DNA of 64,000 nucleotides from Haberlea rhodopensis. Taxonomy: Eukaryota > Streptophyta > Magnoliopsida > Lamiales > Gesneriaceae. The notes below the pieces were generated by a model. That model saw only the letters and a program-made list of their open reading frames with translations, was not told where the DNA came from and did not search any database. A program made the translations under genes and the position numbers. The stretch covers positions 1 through 64,000 of the forward strand of contig CAJQUN010000449.1 of NCBI GenBank assembly GCA_907163345.1, in the 5' to 3' direction. Positions within the stretch are counted from its first letter, which is position 1; the number at the start of each line of letters is the position of its first letter. Positions 60,659 through 64,000 of this stretch are shown piece after piece.

Positions 60659-62671
60659 TGTAATACCCCCGAAATGTTATATGATTATGTGCTATGATGA
60701 TGATTTATGTTAAGTTTAAGGGTTGTGGTGTAATTAATTTGGGGGAATATGATTACGATATGATGATATGATTTAGGGGGCATGATAGGTGTTTTAAAGG
60801 ATGTATTAATTTAAATGAAGTTATAAAATATCGAGTGAGGATATTTTAATACATCGTACTATTTACCGGGACACAATTAAACACCACATAACCACCCAAC
60901 CCATATCACCCACCCCCTGCCACTCGGCCACCCCCCCCCCCACTTGGCAGCCCATGCCCTTTTCCCCACTTGGCAGCCCATACTTGCATGATGACCTTCC
61001 AATCAATCCCTTCTCCTTCTCTCCCCTCCATTTTCGTTCCAGCTTAGCATCTTTAAGGCAAGGGAAGAAGCTTGGTGAAAGTGTTCCAAAAACCTTGCAT
61101 AAGAGGAGCAAAAGAGAGGGGTAAGTTGGTGCCCTGTTTTCTGGGTTTTCGGGTTGAGTTGGGTTTTTGTGGTGAGGATTTCTATGCATGCTAGTGTAGG
61201 TATGAACGAAACCTTGGTATGTATGTTTACATGGAAGTATTATGAAGCTCCTAGCATGTTTGTTCGAGTATATTACTTACGTTATGTGTTGGTTTTCTTG
61301 TTATGAAAGTAAGTGCTCAAAATTCTGGGCAAGGAAGAACATGCTCTGTTTCTGTATAAGTTGGTTGAGGTTGAAGATTATGATGAGGTTATGTTGCATG
61401 CTAGTTTATGTTTTGTTGAACCTTGAATTTAAGTGCTTACATAGAAGTTTTATAATGCTCCTAGCATGTTTGATTGAGCAAGTATGTTATGTTATGAAGT
61501 AGAAATGATGGTGTGAAAAGAGGTGCTCAAAAATCTGGGGAAGTCCCGATTTTTTCAGAGCTCTCGATCGATCGAGATTTGGTCCCGATCGATCGAGCGA
61601 GACAGAATGTTTAAAGCATGTTTTGAATTTCAGGTGCCGATCGATCGATGGATTTCTCGATCGGTAAAATGTTTCGATCGATCGATCGAGGCAGAATGGT
61701 TGAGCACTGTTGTGCACAGTTTCTCGATCGATCGAGACCTCGGGGCCGATCGATCGAGAGAGGCAGAATGTTGAAAAATAAAATGTTGTTTTATTTTGTT
61801 AAGTTTATGATGTGAGATGGTATTGAGGCATCTAATATGGTATTGTGTGGTATTGTAGAGCCTCCCAGGTACCGGCACCATCAAGGAGATAAAGTCTGTT
61901 GACTCCTCCTCTTTTTGAAAAGGTACGTAAGAGACGTACGGGCATCGGACGGTAAAACACGTCTTTACACTTTGCATTTATACATGATGAAACGATGATG
62001 TTTATAAGTTGTGTATGATGTTTATAAGATGTCTACGTGTTTATAAGATGTCTACGATGTCTATTTGTGGTAAGATGCCACGGGGTAAGATGCCCCACAT
62101 GGTAAGAGGTCATGCGATACTATTTGTGGTAAGATGCCACGGGGTAAGATGCCCCACATGGTAAGAGGCCATGCGATACTATTTGTGGTAAGATGCCACG
62201 GGGTAAGATGCCCCACATGGTAAGAGGCCATGCAATGTTTATAATGTGGTAAGATGCCACAGGGTAAGATGCCCATATGCATGATTATGAATCAGGGACA
62301 ACGATAAGAAGTTAATGAATAACCAGCATATTTACTTAACCAATGTTTCATTCATTTACGATGATGTTTTATGATGTTGAATGAGATTGTATATGCTTAT
62401 GATGTGTTGTCCCTGTAGGTACGCTTTTGGACTAAAGGACTAAGGGGTCGGGTTGAGGCAGTGAGCTACGAAGAACACAGGAATGTACTAGGAGTAGTAT
62501 AAATCTAAACATGGACATTCTTTTGGAAGTGTAACGAATTTATTTTTGAAGTCCTTTATTTTGTCCTGTAATTCTGATAGCTCATGTAACAACCAGAACC
62601 TTAGAATGTTATTAATGCATGATTAGTCCTTCTTTGTCTATTAATCACTGTTAAGGTGGGAAGACCCCACA
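60659..62671 (+). repeat. Element D 3' LTR
   Basis: Matches 20517-22411, about 118 bp longer. It keeps a 143-bp block at 61714-61856 with two further CGATCGATCG cores and has lost about 25 bp near 61658 between two cores. Hairpin array at about 62060-62275; donor-like GTACGT-AAGAG-ACGTAC near 61923-61939. Ends CCCCACA, then ATGTG. Confidence 0.93.
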
Positions 62672-63413
62672 ATGTGTCACCTTTCTATCCTACTGCCAAG
62701 ATCTCCCTAATAGTAGGTGTCCCGTCTGAATTGGTACCACATCGCAAAGAGCTTCATCTCTGTATTTCCCAATCGAAAGGATATCAACACCTGTTTTGTA
62801 ACATTTGCTTCCCCACAATCATTTAACCACTGCAACTTATATGACCTAGGATGTTTAGTGTAGGCAACCCCAACTTCTCAATAAGCAATGTACTAGCAAC
62901 ATTCGTACAACTACCCCCATCAATGATCAAATGTCAAACTTTCTCGTTTATGTGGCAACGAGTATGAAAATGTTTTCATGCTGCACTTCCTCATCCTCCT
63001 TCACGTGCATAGTCAATGCTCTACGAGCCACAAATAACTATCCTTCCACAGCATACTCATTCTCACACTCTGCACCCTCTGATGATGTTTATGAGTTGTT
63101 TTCTTCCCCACTTTCAGAATCTATCTCTCCATCTTCCAGCAGTATCATGACAAGCTTATTAGGACACTGAGATGCAATGTGTCATCACCCCAAACATCTA
63201 AAGCACTTAATGTCTCTATTCTTCTCTTGGGCTCCATCCACTGGTTTCTTACCCTTATCAACCACAGTATCTTTCCCTTTTGGTGTTTCAAATTTATGTT
63301 TCCCAAATGATTTATCAAGTCCCTTATTCAAACCAGGTTTAAAAGATGTACCTGAAGTTGAGCTAACCTTAGTTACGTTACGCCTTCGAATCTGCCTCTC
63401 AACTTTTATAGGC
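62672..63413 (-). pseudogene. Element H gag zinc knuckle and protease
   Basis: On the minus strand from 63413: a basic Lys/Arg/Ser/Thr-rich gag linker, then a CCHC knuckle CFRC at about 63210 broken by two adjacent TGA codons before its His, then CPNKLVMIL. Further on, protease-region pieces appear with stops and frameshifts, and SIGKYRDEALCDVVPIQTGHLLLGRSWQ at about 62690-62770. It continues at 20516 beyond D. The protein differs clearly from the Tekay/Del-like elements; I do not assign a named lineage. Confidence 0.8.
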
Positions 63414-63652
63414 ATTGTGCGGTTTGGTATGCGCGGGAAATTGTCTCCGAGGTATGTGTGACCATTTGAGATCTTATAGTGAATTGGTACCTTGGTTACC
63501 GTTTGGTTTTGCCACCTTCATTGTCCGGTATCCATGACGTATTCCATGTATCTATGTTGCGGAAATATGAGCCGGATCCGTCACATGTGTTGCAGTCTTC
63601 TGAAGTACAATTAGATTCTGATGTGTCCTAGGTGGATCGGCCAGTCAGGATT
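63414..63652 (+). pseudogene. Fragment J: integrase C-terminal piece of a Tekay/Del-like element
   Basis: VRFGMRGKLSPRYV is readable near 63415-63460 (same module as in A and C), followed in shifting frames by remains of the IHDVFHVSMLRKYEPDPSHVLQ region and the first part of the chromodomain. Several stops and frameshifts. Its left border with H gag near 63413 is abrupt and without visible duplication; its right border is the LTR of K. Confidence 0.8.
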
Positions 63653-64000
63653 TGTAATACCCCTGAAATTTCATGTAATTATGTGCTATGATGATGATTT
63701 ACGATGTGTTTAAGAGGGTTGTGGTGCATTTAATTGGGGGCTATGATTATGTTATGATGATATGATGTGGGAAGCATGTTAAGTGTTTTAGAGGATGTAT
63801 TAATTAAATAAAGATGAAAAATATCGAGTTAGGATGTTTTAATGCATCGTGCTAAATACCGGGGCACAACTAAACACCACATGGCACCCCAACCACACCA
63901 CCCCACCCCCCAATCACTCGGCCACCTCACCCCTCCCCCACTTGTTCAACCCATACCCCCACTTGCCCAACCCATGCTACCACTCATTTCTTCCAATCAA
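63653..64000 (+). repeat. Element K: start of a D-type LTR, truncated by window end
   Basis: TGTAATACCCCTGAAATTTC and the following 340 bases align with the D LTR start, including TTATGTGCTATGATGATG, the ATATCGAG region, and the CACAACTAAACACC block, but with many substitutions. It is inserted in the chromodomain region of J. Whether it is a solo LTR or a full element cannot be seen. Confidence 0.8.

Larger units (their letters stand above)
20517..62671 (+). mobile_element. Element D: Tekay/Del-like Ty3/gypsy retrotransposon carrying C and E
   Basis: LTRs at 20517-22411 and 60659-62671 are bounded by the target duplication ATGTG (20512-20516 and 62672-62676). Without its guests C and E the element is about 7.8 kb. 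Its gag-pol reads in a single frame across both insertion points, broken only by TAG at 22889 and 33114 and by a deletion from mid-integrase to the polypurine tract. It was therefore the best preserved coding element here before the insertions. Confidence 0.93.

Noticed and set aside
1..64000. Integrated pararetrovirus or other virus-derived sequence
   Set aside because: All coding remnants have the gypsy order with integrase and chromodomain between LTRs; no movement protein, coat protein or envelope-like region was seen.

Overview
The window is plant nuclear DNA, most likely pericentromeric or other heterochromatin. It consists of nested Ty3/gypsy LTR retrotransposons. I find no host gene, tRNA, rRNA, CRISPR array or bacterial feature. 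A plant is indicated by Ty3/gypsy chromoviral proteins with a C-terminal chromodomain, primer-binding sites matching the 3' end of plant initiator-Met tRNA, 1.9-2.6 kb LTRs and 5-bp target duplications. The species cannot be fixed from the sequence.

The elements are lettered here. H is the oldest: a minus-strand gypsy element of a separate lineage, now in pieces at 62672-63413 (gag/protease), 20203-20516 (linker) and 16353-17626 (RT/RNase H). A (plus, Tekay/Del-like) lies in H; its 5' LTR is off the left edge, and it occupies 1-1658 and 10937-16352. B (plus, non-coding, 1659-10936, duplication CCTTA) lies in A. F (minus, solo LTR, 17627-20202) lies in H. D (plus, Tekay/Del-like, 20517-62671, duplication ATGTG) lies in H. 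C (minus, Tekay/Del-like, 23770-32807, duplication ATATT) and E (minus, decayed, 33661-58966, duplication CCATC) lie in D. E is a tandem array, LTR-internal-LTR-internal-LTR. G (plus, non-coding, 38013-46830, duplication GGTAT) lies in the left copy of E. Nesting therefore reaches four levels (H, D, E, G). At the right edge a decayed integrase fragment (J) is interrupted by the start of a D-type LTR (K).

A, C and D carry gag, protease, RT, RNase H, integrase and chromodomain parts, all disabled: frameshifts in A and C; two in-frame TAG codons and an integrase-to-PPT deletion in D. B and G have matching LTR pairs, a PBS and a PPT but no proteins, and their interiors resemble each other, so they look like one LARD-type family that must use proteins supplied in trans. 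E has a very decayed pol between nearly identical LTRs, so it was probably already dead when copied.

The most interesting signals are non-coding and recur across families. (1) Arrays of short hairpins whose stems change in a compensating way while the loop is kept, in the LTRs of A and D and inside B and G. (2) Clusters of the palindrome CGATCGATCG spaced about 21 bp apart in the LTRs of A, C, D and F. (3) A strong 5' splice-site-like sequence inside a GTACGT/ACGTAC inverted repeat in the LTRs, paired with an acceptor-like CAG at the gag start, suggesting an intron in the element leader. (4) A piece of A-type LTR inside B.
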